A stretch of DNA of 64,000 nucleotides. It comes from Chryseobacterium nepalense. GTDB taxonomy: Bacteria > Bacteroidota > Bacteroidia > Flavobacteriales > Weeksellaceae. Made by a program: the position numbers and the translations under genes. The stretch is from positions 3,844,001-3,908,000 of the forward strand of contig NZ_CP096203.1 of NCBI RefSeq assembly GCF_023195755.1, written 5' to 3'. Below the pieces are notes generated by a model. It was not told the origin of the DNA. It saw nothing but the letters and a program-made list of their open reading frames with translations, and did no database searches. Shown one piece after another: positions 16,327 to 25,024 of this stretch; positions within the stretch are counted from its first letter, which is position 1, and each line of letters begins with the position of its first letter.

Positions 16327-17631
16327 TCATTTAAGATAAAGCTTCATTTTAGCCTCATATTCCGGTTTGATCTTTAAAAGTTTCCACAATTTCTTTTCAT
16401 CTTTTTCGGTAAGCCTGTAGAAAATAATTTTATCTGCGGAATATTTAAAATAGGGATGGCTTTTAAGCCATTCTTCCGGCGCTTCGGTCAAGGTATATTT
16501 TATAACATTCGATGTGTTAAGCTGAGCTGTGGAAAGCAGTTTCTCCATTAATGGTATATCGATGTTATACGTTGTTAATATCTGCTCCTTATTCATAAAT
16601 CCACCCAGTTTTTTCCTGAAACCAATCATAGAGCCGGCTGCTTTTTCATCGAATCCAAATTCTAAAAGCTGTCTGAAAGTAATCGAATTCAGATCAATTT
16701 TAGAAAAGTCTGTTTTTTCCTGCTGTTTAATTTCAGACGGTACAGTGTTGTGCCGGGCTGCAATGGATTCTTGATTTAATCTGATAAACGGCTTCAGTTC
16801 CTCAAATTTCTCAGTGGATATTACAAAACATTTCTGAATATCTTCCAGGTTTTTAAAGCTTCCCTTTAAATTCCGTTCACGGTAATTGACAATAATCTGT
16901 GACTGCTTATCAGAAAAGCCCAGCGATTTCCAGCCGTCGGTGTCTAATAGATTCGGATCGAAAGGACGGTATTGAATTTTAGTTTTTCCGGAAATTGAAT
17001 TATTCTTGTAATAATTAAATCCGGCAGGTGTTTTTTCAGGAAGAATAAGATAAGATGATAACTTTTGATAATTTTCTTCGCTAATAATAAAACACTCTTT
17101 GAATTTTTCTTTGCTTACAAAACTTCCGCCCAAATAGTTTTTATATTTAATAATAGCTTCCGCCTGCCGCTCTGAAAATCCAAGCTTTATCCAGTCAGCT
17201 ACAGCATAAAAATCGGGATTAAATTTTCGCGAAACCATTATTGATTTCTTTTTAAAATGAGCAAAACCGTTCATGTTTGCTTCCCTGTTGTTTTCAGGCA
17301 ATAATATGTACGGTTCCAGTTCTGAAAATTTTTCTTCCGAGACCGCAAAGCATTTTTTAAATTGCTCTTTAGAAAGAAATTTTCCGCCTACTATTTTTTT
17401 ATAATTAAGAATGGTTGACGTCTGCTTTTTAGTGAACCCTAAATGTTGCCATTGCTTTTCATCAAGATCATTCGGATCAAATTCTGCCAAATGTAGAGCA
17501 GTTGTATTATTGACGATAAAATGCACATCGGAGAAGTTTTCCTTTTCTTTGCTCCTGTATTTTTGAAATCCAAACAAAATAATCAGCAGCATTCCCATGA
17601 ATGCAAGCTGTTGGTAATAATTTTTTTTCAT
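16327..17631 (-). CDS. Membrane-anchored protein with tandem helix-hairpin-helix (ComEA-like) repeats
   Basis: A 434-residue protein with one N-terminal membrane helix (YYQQLAFMGMLLIILFGF) and no enzymatic domain. The rest is made of four ComEA-like helix-hairpin-helix modules of about 70-80 residues and a fifth, weaker one. Each reads roughly FDPN-x-L-x-x-x-x-W-x-x-LGF-(T/S)-x-(K/R)-Q-x-x-x-I-x-x-Y-(K/R)-x-x-x-GG-x-F. HhH modules bind the DNA backbone, so the protein could hold DNA at the cell surface, for instance during uptake; this is inference. The frame extends to 17667, but the ATG at 17631 gives MKKNYYQQL and a proper anchor. It lies 128 bp downstream of the MerR gene. Confidence 0.82.
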   Translation of the reverse strand: MKKNYYQQLAFMGMLLIILFGFQKYRSKEKENFSDVHFIVNNTTALHLAEFDPNDLDEKQWQHLGFTKKQTSTILNYKKIVGGKFLSKEQFKKCFAVSEEKFSELEPYILLPENNREANMNGFAHFKKKSIMVSRKFNPDFYAVADWIKLGFSERQAEAIIKYKNYLGGSFVSKEKFKECFIISEENYQKLSSYLILPEKTPAGFNYYKNNSISGKTKIQYRPFDPNLLDTDGWKSLGFSDKQSQIIVNYRERNLKGSFKNLEDIQKCFVISTEKFEELKPFIRLNQESIAARHNTVPSEIKQQEKTDFSKIDLNSITFRQLLEFGFDEKAAGSMIGFRKKLGGFMNKEQILTTYNIDIPLMEKLLSTAQLNTSNVIKYTLTEAPEEWLKSHPYFKYSADKIIFYRLTEKDEKKLWKLLKIKPEYEAKMKLYLK

Positions 17632-17759
17632 CGCCGCAAACTTAACAATTCTGTCAGTTATTAACAATGAGCGGATTGCAATTGGATGATTTCAGAATAT
17701 AAATTCAGGAAAATGATTGAAAAATATCCTGATAAAAAGAAATTAACTTCAAATTTTAC

Positions 17760-18104
17760 TTATTCCGAATCTTTTTCCACCAAAGAATCTTTAAGTTTCA
17801 ACAGTTCAGCTTTTACAAATTCAAGCCTGTCGATTAATGTAATTGTTTCCGAGATTTTGCTGTTGGTGGTAAGGGCAATTTTGGCGCCGTCGAGCGTGTA
17901 GCCTTTTTCCTTAACCAGATGATAGATGATCTGAAGATTTTTGATGTCTTCGGGAGTGAAATAACGGTTGCCCTTTTTGTTCTTTTTAGGCTTAATGATA
18001 GGGAATTCCTGTTCCCAGTATCTTATTAATGAAGTGTTTACATCAAATGCTTTCGCAACTTCTCCTATGGAATAATACAGCTTATCTGGTAAATTTATCT
18101 TCAT
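17760..18104 (-). CDS. MerR-family transcriptional regulator
   Basis: A 114-residue regulator. Residues 8-75 form the MerR winged helix (YYSIGEVAKAFDVNTSLIRYWEQEFP, then GNRYFTPEDIKNLQIIYHLV), followed by a short coiled-coil tail; no cysteine or effector domain is present, so it is a minimal MerR. The frame runs up to 18155, but the ATG at 18104 gives the usual MKINLPDKLYYSIGEVA start. Typical flavobacterial relatives are similarly small. The target is not known; the HhH gene downstream is the nearest candidate. Confidence 0.9.
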   Translation of the reverse strand: MKINLPDKLYYSIGEVAKAFDVNTSLIRYWEQEFPIIKPKKNKKGNRYFTPEDIKNLQIIYHLVKEKGYTLDGAKIALTTNSKISETITLIDRLEFVKAELLKLKDSLVEKDSE

Positions 18105-18333
18105 TTTTAGAATCCTAATTTTCAAAGATAAAAATTTTTTAAATCTCATCAGCAAAACACTTCCGGAAAAGTTGAATCACGGGGTAAAAATCATTCTTAG
18201 TCAGCGTTTTTATTTTCGGTCCAGTGAAAAACTAAATAACTGCAATGGATCCGTTATTAATGTCTGCAAATGAGAAAATAACTTTGAATCTGATTGTACA
18301 AATCGTAAATTGTGCCATTAAAATTAATGTTGT

Positions 18334-19227
18334 ATGAAAAATATTCTGCGGTTTGTCCCTATTGGTTTGGTTTTAGTAGTACTCAACTGCAAATCAGTAA
18401 ATACCAATACTATGTTTTATGAAGACGTACAGCCGAAAAAAATTTCGGATCAGTTTACTTTTACAGAAGGACCTTCTTCGGATAAAGAAGGAAATGTTTA
18501 TTTTACCGATCAGCCCAACGATAAGATTTATTACTGGGATTGGAAAACCAACCAGATTGTTGAGTTTCTAAATAATACGGGAAGAGCCAATGGTACTCAT
18601 TTCGACAAAGATGATAATCTAATCACCTGCTCGGATAATAAAGGAGAGATCTGGAAAATTTCAAAAGACAAAAAAATTGAAGTCTTGCTGACAAATGTAG
18701 AAGGCAAAAGACTGAATGGTCCTAATGATGTATGGAATGATAAATTCGGTGGAATGTACTTTACGGATCCTTTATATGAAAGAGATTACTGGATCAATTT
18801 TAAGAAGGAAACACCTCATAAGAGTTTGTATTACAGAAATAAAGATGGTGACGTAACAAAAATTGAAACCTTTACGCAGCCGAATGGAATTGTTGGCAGT
18901 GAAAAATTCAAAAAATTGTATGTATCAGATATTGGTGCCGGAAAAACATATGTCTATGATATGCTGGGTGAAGGAAAATTATCTGAAAAGAAACTTTTCT
19001 GTGAGATGGGCTCCGATGGTATGACGATCGATAAGCACGGAAACCTTTATCTTACAGGAAATGGGGTTCATGTTTTCAATCATGAAGGAAAAAAGATTTA
19101 CCATATTCCTATTGATGAGGACTGGACAGGAAATGTGACATTCGGAGGTAAGGATAATAATGTATTATTTATAACGGCTTCCAAATCAGTATACATTCTT
19201 CCTACAAAAGTAACGGGTGTAAGATAG
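18334..19227 (+). CDS. SMP-30/gluconolactonase-family lipoprotein
   Basis: A 297-residue periplasmic or outer-membrane lipoprotein. The lipobox VVLNC places the lipidated residue at Cys19. The rest is a six-bladed beta-propeller of the SMP-30/LRE type, with FTEGPSSDKEGNVYFTDQ, the metal-site stretches LNGPNDVW and GGMYFTDP, and FTQPNGIVGSE. Family members hydrolyse lactones such as gluconolactone using one divalent metal; the substrate here is unknown. A -7-like TAACTTTG lies at 18279-18286. A terminator follows. Confidence 0.88.
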   Translation: MKNILRFVPIGLVLVVLNCKSVNTNTMFYEDVQPKKISDQFTFTEGPSSDKEGNVYFTDQPNDKIYYWDWKTNQIVEFLNNTGRANGTHFDKDDNLITCSDNKGEIWKISKDKKIEVLLTNVEGKRLNGPNDVWNDKFGGMYFTDPLYERDYWINFKKETPHKSLYYRNKDGDVTKIETFTQPNGIVGSEKFKKLYVSDIGAGKTYVYDMLGEGKLSEKKLFCEMGSDGMTIDKHGNLYLTGNGVHVFNHEGKKIYHIPIDEDWTGNVTFGGKDNNVLFITASKSVYILPTKVTGVR

Positions 19228-19560
19228 ATATCATTTTTGGCTAATACATTTAATAAATTACCAACCTTGTCGGAATGACAAGGTTTTTTTATTGAACATT
19301 CTTAACACCAAAAAGAGCAAATGTAACAAGAAATATATTTATTGATAAATTTATATGCATGGCATATTAAAAAAAGATTAATCATATATCATTAAATGGT
19401 GATAATAATTTTACTTAAATAGAATTATTGGAAAAAAATTAAATTTTTCTTTAAGTTTTAAATGATTTATTAAAATGTTGTATTGAATAATTGATAATTT
19501 ATTATGTATAAATTTAAATATTATTCAATATATTACTTAAAATTGATTACAAAAAACTGA
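19228..19560. other. AT-rich intergenic region
   Basis: A 333-bp gap. It holds the terminator of the SMP-30 gene at 19263-19290. The remaining 270 bp are very AT-rich with no convincing -33/-7 pair or coding frame; the promoter of the TonB receptor must lie here but cannot be placed. Confidence 0.7.
19263..19291 (+). terminator. Terminator of the SMP-30 lipoprotein gene
   Basis: AACCTTGTC (19263-19271) pairs with GACAAGGTT (19277-19285), loop GGAAT, followed by a T run. Confidence 0.9.
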
Positions 19561-22023
19561 ATGATGAAAAAAAATTATGTTGCGGTTGCATTTTTGATAT
19601 GCTCCGTAAGCTTATTAAAAGCACAGGAGAAAGACTCGGTGGCAACCACCAAAATTGATGAGCTTGTTATGGTTGGCACGAGAGCCGCTCCAAGATCAAG
19701 TGTAACTACGCCCCTTCCGATTGATAATATTGATGCATCTATTATCAAGTCGTCCGGATATACTCCGTTAGGGCAGACTCTACAGTATAGAATCCCTTCC
19801 TTTAATTCTACAAGTGCTGCAGTGCAGGATGCTACTTCATTGCTTGATCCTTTTGAAATAAGAAACATGGGGTCTTCCAGAACACTTGTTCTTATAAACG
19901 GAAAAAGAAAAAATCAGTCTTCTTTAATTTTTACTCAAAATACAATTGGAAAAGGTGAAACGGGAACCGATCTTTCCGCTATTCCCAGTATTGCTATAAA
20001 AAAGATAGAAATTCTTCGCGATGGAGCTTCTGCACAATATGGCTCTGATGCAATTGCAGGTGTTATCAATATTATCTTAAAGGATAAAATAGATTTTACT
20101 GAAGCCAACGCGAACTTCGGAATGTTTTCCAAAGGCGACGGATTTTCTCAAAACTTTAATATCATTACCGGAACAACATTTAAAAACGGAGGATTTGTCA
20201 CTTTTTCGTCAAATATTCAAAATAATGATTATGCCTACAGAAACGGAAAGGTAAATGCTTACTGGGAAGCACAAACCTTCGGGGCAAATCAAAATGTAGT
20301 GGAATCATACCTTGCAAAATATCCAGATGCGCAAAATAAGAATGCTTACCCTAAAAAAAGCAATATAAGTTTTCTTGTAAACTCATCCGTTATCTTGTCT
20401 GAACATTCGAGTCTTTATGCAAATGCTTCACTCGCAGTAAAAAAGGTGAATAGCTTTGCTAATCACAGAACTCCTTATTGGGTGAATCCTAATAATGTGA
20501 TTAATTCACCGGATGGATTTACTCCGACTTTTATTGGTGATCTCACGGATTATGGAGCTACACTCGGATATAAAAATAAAACTGAAAATGACTGGAATAT
20601 AGATATGAGCGCTACATTTGGGGGCAATAAAATTTTATATACGGTTGGAAATACTTTTAACTCCTCTTTAGGAGCATCCAGTCCTATTAATTTTAAGCCC
20701 GGTGGTTTTAGATTCAATAATATTGTGGGTAATATAGATGTTACCAAAAGGTTTTCAGAAAGTGTGGCATTGGCTTTTGGTACGGAAGCAAGAAGAGAAG
20801 AGTATGAAATCTATGCCGGGGATTATGCTTCCTATTATCAGACGGGAGCCATATCTTTTCCGGGGATTTCTCAGGATGATGCTGGAATATTTTCACGATA
20901 TAATGTTGGTGTATATGCAGATGCGGCATTTGATATTTCGGATGCTACTTCGCTTAATGCTACAGCACGCTTTGAAAATTACAGTGATTTTGGAAATGCA
21001 TTGGTGTGGAAGGTAAGTGCTAAACAGAATATTATAGGAAAAAAATTGATAGCAAGAGCTTCTGCGTCTACAGGATTTAAGGCTCCGTCCCTTCAACAGG
21101 TTTATCTGTCAACTATTCAGAATGTTTTTTCAAACGGAACCATTGTATCGGAAGGGCTTTTTAATAATGTCGGAAAAGAGGCCAAAGCGGTAGGAATTCC
21201 TAGTCTTGATGCCGAAAAATCCCTGAACTTCACTTTTGGACTTGGTATTCAGCCCAATAAAAATTTCTCAATTACCATAGATGGCTATCTGATTAAGCTT
21301 TATGACAGAATTTTATTGAGCTCCAGAATGAGTGATCAGGCAACCATTTTAAATCCGTTAGCAGCAATCGGGGTTTCCAATGTTACGGCAGCAAGCTTCT
21401 TTATTAATGGAGTAGATACCAATACTTTAGGTGTTGACCTTGTTGCAAATTACAGAAATATTAATATAGCTACAGGAAAGATGGCCCTCAACCTGGCAAT
21501 GAATATCAATCACTCTGAAATTACAAAGAATTCAAGCAAGTTGGACGGATTAAACCTTGTAGCTCCTTTCAACAGAACGGAAGAAGCGCTTGCTACAACA
21601 TCAAGACCTTCTTTAAAAGCAGTATTTGGAATAGATTATGCCATTAAAAAATGGAATTTTTCACTCAACAATACGCTGTTTGGAAAAGCTGTCTATGCGA
21701 ATAGCGGAATGCCGGGAGCCAGCCTTGCCTGGAATGACCCTTCTGCAGCTTCGCAATCATATCTGGAATTTAGTCCCAGAGTAACATCAGATCTTGCAAT
21801 CAACTATAATATTAATGATAAAAATACCATCAATCTGAGCGTCATGAATATCTTTAATGTTATTCCTAAATGGGGGTTGATGAACCTCCCTTCCGGTACC
21901 TCGTATGACGAAATTTATAATGCCGTCACTTTTAACGGAAGGTATCAGCAGTCAAGTTATGATGCGCAGCATTTCAGCATATTTGGAACACAGTTTATGC
22001 TGGGATATAATATAAAATTTTAA
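19561..22023 (+). CDS. TonB-dependent outer-membrane receptor
   Basis: An 820-residue receptor that imports a ligand across the outer membrane with energy from TonB-ExbBD. It has a signal peptide (ending LLKAQ), a TonB-box-like segment (TKIDELVMVGTR), a plug domain (about 50-165, with LVLINGKRKN and IKKIEILRDGASAQYGSDAIAGVINIILK), and a 22-strand-type barrel ending FMLGYNIKF with terminal Phe. It lacks the carboxypeptidase-like extension of SusC proteins and has no SusD partner, so it is a classic rather than a glycan-type receptor. Nothing indicates the ligand. Confidence 0.93.
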   Translation: MMKKNYVAVAFLICSVSLLKAQEKDSVATTKIDELVMVGTRAAPRSSVTTPLPIDNIDASIIKSSGYTPLGQTLQYRIPSFNSTSAAVQDATSLLDPFEIRNMGSSRTLVLINGKRKNQSSLIFTQNTIGKGETGTDLSAIPSIAIKKIEILRDGASAQYGSDAIAGVINIILKDKIDFTEANANFGMFSKGDGFSQNFNIITGTTFKNGGFVTFSSNIQNNDYAYRNGKVNAYWEAQTFGANQNVVESYLAKYPDAQNKNAYPKKSNISFLVNSSVILSEHSSLYANASLAVKKVNSFANHRTPYWVNPNNVINSPDGFTPTFIGDLTDYGATLGYKNKTENDWNIDMSATFGGNKILYTVGNTFNSSLGASSPINFKPGGFRFNNIVGNIDVTKRFSESVALAFGTEARREEYEIYAGDYASYYQTGAISFPGISQDDAGIFSRYNVGVYADAAFDISDATSLNATARFENYSDFGNALVWKVSAKQNIIGKKLIARASASTGFKAPSLQQVYLSTIQNVFSNGTIVSEGLFNNVGKEAKAVGIPSLDAEKSLNFTFGLGIQPNKNFSITIDGYLIKLYDRILLSSRMSDQATILNPLAAIGVSNVTAASFFINGVDTNTLGVDLVANYRNINIATGKMALNLAMNINHSEITKNSSKLDGLNLVAPFNRTEEALATTSRPSLKAVFGIDYAIKKWNFSLNNTLFGKAVYANSGMPGASLAWNDPSAASQSYLEFSPRVTSDLAINYNINDKNTINLSVMNIFNVIPKWGLMNLPSGTSYDEIYNAVTFNGRYQQSSYDAQHFSIFGTQFMLGYNIKF

Positions 22024-22096
22024 ATAAATATCTTATAATACATATTTAATGGTGGTTTTCAAGTTGCTTTCTCCTGAAAGTAACTTTTTTTATAAA

Positions 22097-23404
22097 TTAA
22101 TAAGCCACTTCCATTTTCACTTTTTTGCCTTTCAGCTTTTCGTTGGCAAGCTTTCGTAAAACAGAATTCACTTTATTTCTTGAAACCGCAACATAAGAAG
22201 TTGTATCTTTTACTTCGATTACGCCTACATCTTCTTTTTGAAGTTCGCCTTTTTTCAGAAGATATCCCACAATATCCACTTTGTTTACTTTATCTTTTTT
22301 TCCGGCACTGATGTAGATAGTCTGAAAGGGTGTTTTTTCAGGAACTTTGTCAAAACCACTAACATTCTCTTCTGGGGTATCATTTTTAATAAAAGGAAAA
22401 TTTTCTTCCTCTGTCATGATCAGATAAGCGAAACCTTTCGCGTTCATCCTTGCAGTACGACCGTTTCGGTGGATAAAAGCATCTTCTTTCGGAGGTAACT
22501 GATAATGTACAATGGATTCAACTTCTGGGACGTCTAACCCTCTTGCCGCCAGATCTGTCGTAATTAAAATTCTTGCCGAATCATTTCTGAACTTTAAAAG
22601 TGCCCGTTCTCTTTCATCCTGTTCCATGCCTCCGTGGAATGTTTCCCTGTCAATTCCTTTTTGATGCAAAAGCTCGGAAATTCTATCAACAGCATCGCGG
22701 TGATTACAGAAAATCAGGGTTCTCTTATTTCCTATCTTACATATTAAATTAAATAAAGTGTCCAGCTTTTCTTCCGATGTGGTCATTACTTTTTTTAATT
22801 GAATATCGGGTTTTACCTCATTTAATTTTAAAAAGTTGATGATCTTTTCGTCTTTAAGTCCGGTGAATGCAGGAATATCGTCCATTGCCGTTGCAGACGT
22901 TAATATTCTTTGTGATAGACCTTTTAACGAATTACAAATAAATTCCATATCATCATGGAATCCCAATTCCAGCGCTTTGTCAAATTCATCCAGAACCAGA
23001 ACCTGAATGGTTTTCGGATCAAAATTGTTATTTCTTATATGGTAAACTACTCTTCCTGGAGTTCCTATCAACACTGCCGGAGCTTCAATAAGGTTGTTGA
23101 CTTCAATTTTTTTATCATGACCGCCATAACAAACCGAAACTTTAAAATCTGTTCCCATTGATTTGAAAACCTGTTCGATCTGTAAGGCCAGTTCTCTTGC
23201 CGGAACCAAAATCAAAGTCTGAATTCCTGATGCATTTTTGCTGAGATTTCGGAGAACGGGAAATAAAAAAGCCAATGTTTTCCCCGATCCGGTAGGAGAG
23301 AGCAAAACAACGTCCTGATTATTTTCCGTAGCTTTATATGTAGATTTCTGCATCTGATTCATCTCCTGAATCTGTAGTTTTTGGTAGATCGATTGTAATT
23401 CCAT
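22097..23404 (-). CDS. DEAD-box RNA helicase, DbpA-like
   Basis: An ATP-dependent RNA helicase of 435 residues. RecA domain 1 carries motif I SPTGSGKT (P37-T43), PARELALQ, TPGR and motif II as DEFD at 139-142 instead of DEAD; SAT is motif III. Domain 2 has ARILITTDLAARGLDVP and HRNGRTARM. The C-terminal 70 residues (YISAGKKDKVNKVDIVGYLLKKGELQ) resemble the DbpA RNA-binding domain that recognises 23S rRNA helix 92, so a role in large-subunit assembly is likely. The -7 box TACCTTTG at 23416-23409 sits 5 bp before the ATG, so the transcript may be leaderless. Confidence 0.9.
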   Translation of the reverse strand: MELQSIYQKLQIQEMNQMQKSTYKATENNQDVVLLSPTGSGKTLAFLFPVLRNLSKNASGIQTLILVPARELALQIEQVFKSMGTDFKVSVCYGGHDKKIEVNNLIEAPAVLIGTPGRVVYHIRNNNFDPKTIQVLVLDEFDKALELGFHDDMEFICNSLKGLSQRILTSATAMDDIPAFTGLKDEKIINFLKLNEVKPDIQLKKVMTTSEEKLDTLFNLICKIGNKRTLIFCNHRDAVDRISELLHQKGIDRETFHGGMEQDERERALLKFRNDSARILITTDLAARGLDVPEVESIVHYQLPPKEDAFIHRNGRTARMNAKGFAYLIMTEEENFPFIKNDTPEENVSGFDKVPEKTPFQTIYISAGKKDKVNKVDIVGYLLKKGELQKEDVGVIEVKDTTSYVAVSRNKVNSVLRKLANEKLKGKKVKMEVAY

Positions 23405-23464
23405 GGTGCAAAGGTAGTGAATTTACATGGCGGTAATGAAGGAGTTTGAGAGACGGGATTTTGT

Positions 23465-24742
23465 TTATTGTTTTAGATTATTCATCCGTTTAAGAATCTC
23501 TTTCCCCCGAACAAGAGTAACATTGTAAGTCTGTTCGGGATTATGTATTGCTTTTTCATATAAATCTCTGGCTAAATTATTATTTCCCTGCACAAGATTA
23601 ATGAATCCCAAGATTTCATATATAAAGTTTTGCAGTTTGATATCTGGATTGTTCTGAGCAGATAAATACGTTAAAATCCTTTGTGCTGCATCAATTTTGG
23701 AATCTTTATATTGTTTAATTTCATATCCAAGAGGCTTGCTGAACCAATAATCCCACATGCTGCCGTTATTGTGCTCATTCCATGAATATTTTATAAGTTG
23801 TAAGGCGACTTCCAGTAAGGCAGGATCTAAATTTTTATTTTTTGAAGGAGATGTTCTGCTTTCCCCAATATAACGATCAATGGTAGGCTCCATGCCTTTA
23901 TCCTTCATTTCCTGGAAAATAGATTCTTTAAGGTATAGGGCGTGATTTTTTGAGAAACTTTCATAAGCAAAGGAAGCAGGAAAGTGATCTGCCAGATTTT
24001 CTATTCTGTATCCTTTTTTCAGCTCAGCTTTTAAATCAATTTTATATACTGTATTGTAATCATGGAAAAGATATACGTAGATAATGCCTCTTTTTAGATC
24101 GCATATCGTAGAATATAAAGTGTTCAGTTCTCCTTCCTGATGGGTTTTATCCAGAATGGTTTTTAGAAAATTAATGTTATTTTGCGTAGATTCCGAGAGC
24201 ATTTCATTGGCGATTTCAGGTCTTCTGCATGCTAGTTTTCCATTGATCATATTACAATTTGAATTGATCTGAAAGTCTCCTTTTTTTTCAAAAATACCTT
24301 TTGGATTGATCAGTACAGAGTTTCCTTCCTTATCAGCTAATAAGACCTGAGACTGGGAGATGTAATCATATTTTTTTAAGATTACGATGGCCTCTTTTAC
24401 GTTTTTACATTTTCCTAAAACCTCCCACATGATATCGCCTTTATAAGGGTTTGTCAGGTTGAGCTTACTTAAATCATAATTGGCTGCGGCATAATCAAAA
24501 AACAGCCCATGTTCATTCATTGCTGAAGCAATTTGCATATCCGGTGCTCCGAAACAAACAGAAGCATAGCGGTCTTTGGTAGCCGGGTTATACCATATTC
24601 TGTTAAAAGGTGTAGTATCATCTTCATTAGCTGCTGCATATACTTCTCCGCCTCTGGAACAGGAAAAAATAGTGCATGCTTTTGCCGTACCTGAGCCGTA
24701 CATAAGGATACTCATCATCATTAAAAAAATAGTTTTATTCAT
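23465..24742 (-). CDS. Secreted Ntn-hydrolase (linear amide C-N hydrolase / C45-like)
   Basis: A 425-residue exported protein. The signal peptide ends GSGTAKA, and cleavage would leave Cys23 of CTIFSCSRGG as the new N-terminus, as expected for a choloylglycine-hydrolase-like or C45-type N-terminal nucleophile amidase. The downstream stretches AAANEDDTTPF, MNEHGLFFDYAAANY and the conserved Asn of NSNCNMINGK fit that fold. The C-terminal 150 residues are helical and TPR-like (ARDLYEKAIHNPEQTYN). Such enzymes cut amide bonds in acylated amino acids, penicillins or bile salts; the substrate here is unknown. It is transcribed alone. Confidence 0.8.
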   Translation of the reverse strand: MNKTIFLMMMSILMYGSGTAKACTIFSCSRGGEVYAAANEDDTTPFNRIWYNPATKDRYASVCFGAPDMQIASAMNEHGLFFDYAAANYDLSKLNLTNPYKGDIMWEVLGKCKNVKEAIVILKKYDYISQSQVLLADKEGNSVLINPKGIFEKKGDFQINSNCNMINGKLACRRPEIANEMLSESTQNNINFLKTILDKTHQEGELNTLYSTICDLKRGIIYVYLFHDYNTVYKIDLKAELKKGYRIENLADHFPASFAYESFSKNHALYLKESIFQEMKDKGMEPTIDRYIGESRTSPSKNKNLDPALLEVALQLIKYSWNEHNNGSMWDYWFSKPLGYEIKQYKDSKIDAAQRILTYLSAQNNPDIKLQNFIYEILGFINLVQGNNNLARDLYEKAIHNPEQTYNVTLVRGKEILKRMNNLKQ

Positions 24743-24873
24743 AATATATAGTTTTTATATTGGTTGTTTGATTGTTGTAAATAAATGTTGTTAAATGCTT
24801 AAATAAAATTTAATATAAATCACGCTTGTTTTTTAAGTATAACTTTTTTAATCATAACAGAAAGAAAATCTGC

Positions 24874-24904
24874 TTGTTATTATAAAATAAATCTCGTACC
24901 TTTG
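24874..24904 (+). promoter_or_regulatory. rpsA promoter
   Basis: TTG at 24874-24876, a 20-nt spacer and TACCTTTG at 24897-24904 match the Bacteroidota consensus closely. The predicted start near 24911 gives a leader of about 110 nt. Confidence 0.8.
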
Positions 24905-24910
24905 CACCAC

Positions 24911-25024
24911 TTTTGTGGCGAAAAGGTTTGAAAAGTAAATAACTATAAATTAATTACTTCCGTATTTTTCAATTCACATTTATCAAACCGTTGAAAGAGA
25001 AGGAATACAAATTTTATTAGAATT
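24911..25024 (+). promoter_or_regulatory. Structured 5' leader of rpsA
   Basis: GGTTTGA (24925-24931) can pair with TCAAACC (24983-24989), enclosing an inner AAGTAA/TTACTT pair. A stem-loop just before rpsA could serve ribosomal protein S1 autoregulation, as known from enterobacteria. The structure is seen in the sequence; the function is inferred. Confidence 0.4.
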
